A stretch of DNA of 64,000 nt from contig NMRA01000693.1 in NCBI GenBank assembly GCA_002633005.1, positions 101,691-165,690 on the forward strand, read 5' to 3'; not shown here. The text below holds more notes on this DNA, generated by a model. It saw only the letters and a program-made list of their open reading frames with translations, searched no databases and was not told the origin of the DNA. This stretch comes from Phoronis australis. Lineage: Eukaryota; Phoronida; Phoronidae. The first letter of the stretch is position 1.

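Overview
The window is metazoan genomic DNA: AT-rich, with canonical GT-AG introns, poly(A) signals, degenerate non-LTR retrotransposons and MITE-like repeats. Almost all of it is one large gene on the minus strand. I identify that gene as CEP290, the coiled-coil protein of the ciliary transition zone and centriolar satellites. I reconstructed 33 exons by matching them to the vertebrate protein as I remember it. Together they encode roughly 1,470 residues, about the middle 60% of the protein, starting a little after the first 200 residues and stopping near residue 1,700 by vertebrate numbering. The amino-terminal exons lie beyond base 64000 and the carboxy-terminal exons lie before base 1. Similarity to vertebrate CEP290 is high, which suggests an invertebrate deuterostome or similar marine invertebrate. 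The species cannot be named from the sequence alone.

Layout. From 64000 down to 35789, CEP290 exons w1-w28 are separated by introns of about 0.2-3 kb. A single intron of about 29.1 kb (6656-35788) then separates exon w28 from w29, and exons w29-w33 follow down to base 196. The giant intron holds an intronless class A GPCR-like gene on the opposite strand (21019-22008), so this is a nested gene. It also holds a decayed LINE interrupted by a motif-bearing repeat that is itself interrupted by a third insertion. Other contents are a hAT-like non-autonomous element beside a 92-N gap, two inverted-repeat MITE-like elements, a possible Penelope-like fragment, a promoter-like patch with a SAP-like ORF, and several dispersed duplications.

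Three patterns stand out. (1) A dispersed and locally tandem (about 450 bp) repeat family carries about 30 same-orientation copies of a CCACTAGG(T/G/A)GGC(G/A)C motif, which resembles the vertebrate CTCF core. (2) In at least four and perhaps seven places, tandem or duplicated intron sequence next to a CEP290 exon is built from that exon's own edge and splice site, leaving decoy splice sites or pseudo-exon copies. (3) Three of four isolated single-N bases join head-to-tail, near-identical blocks of 0.6-1.3 kb, as expected for unmerged haplotypes in an assembly. One such block creates a false in-frame second copy of a 50-codon CEP290 exon.
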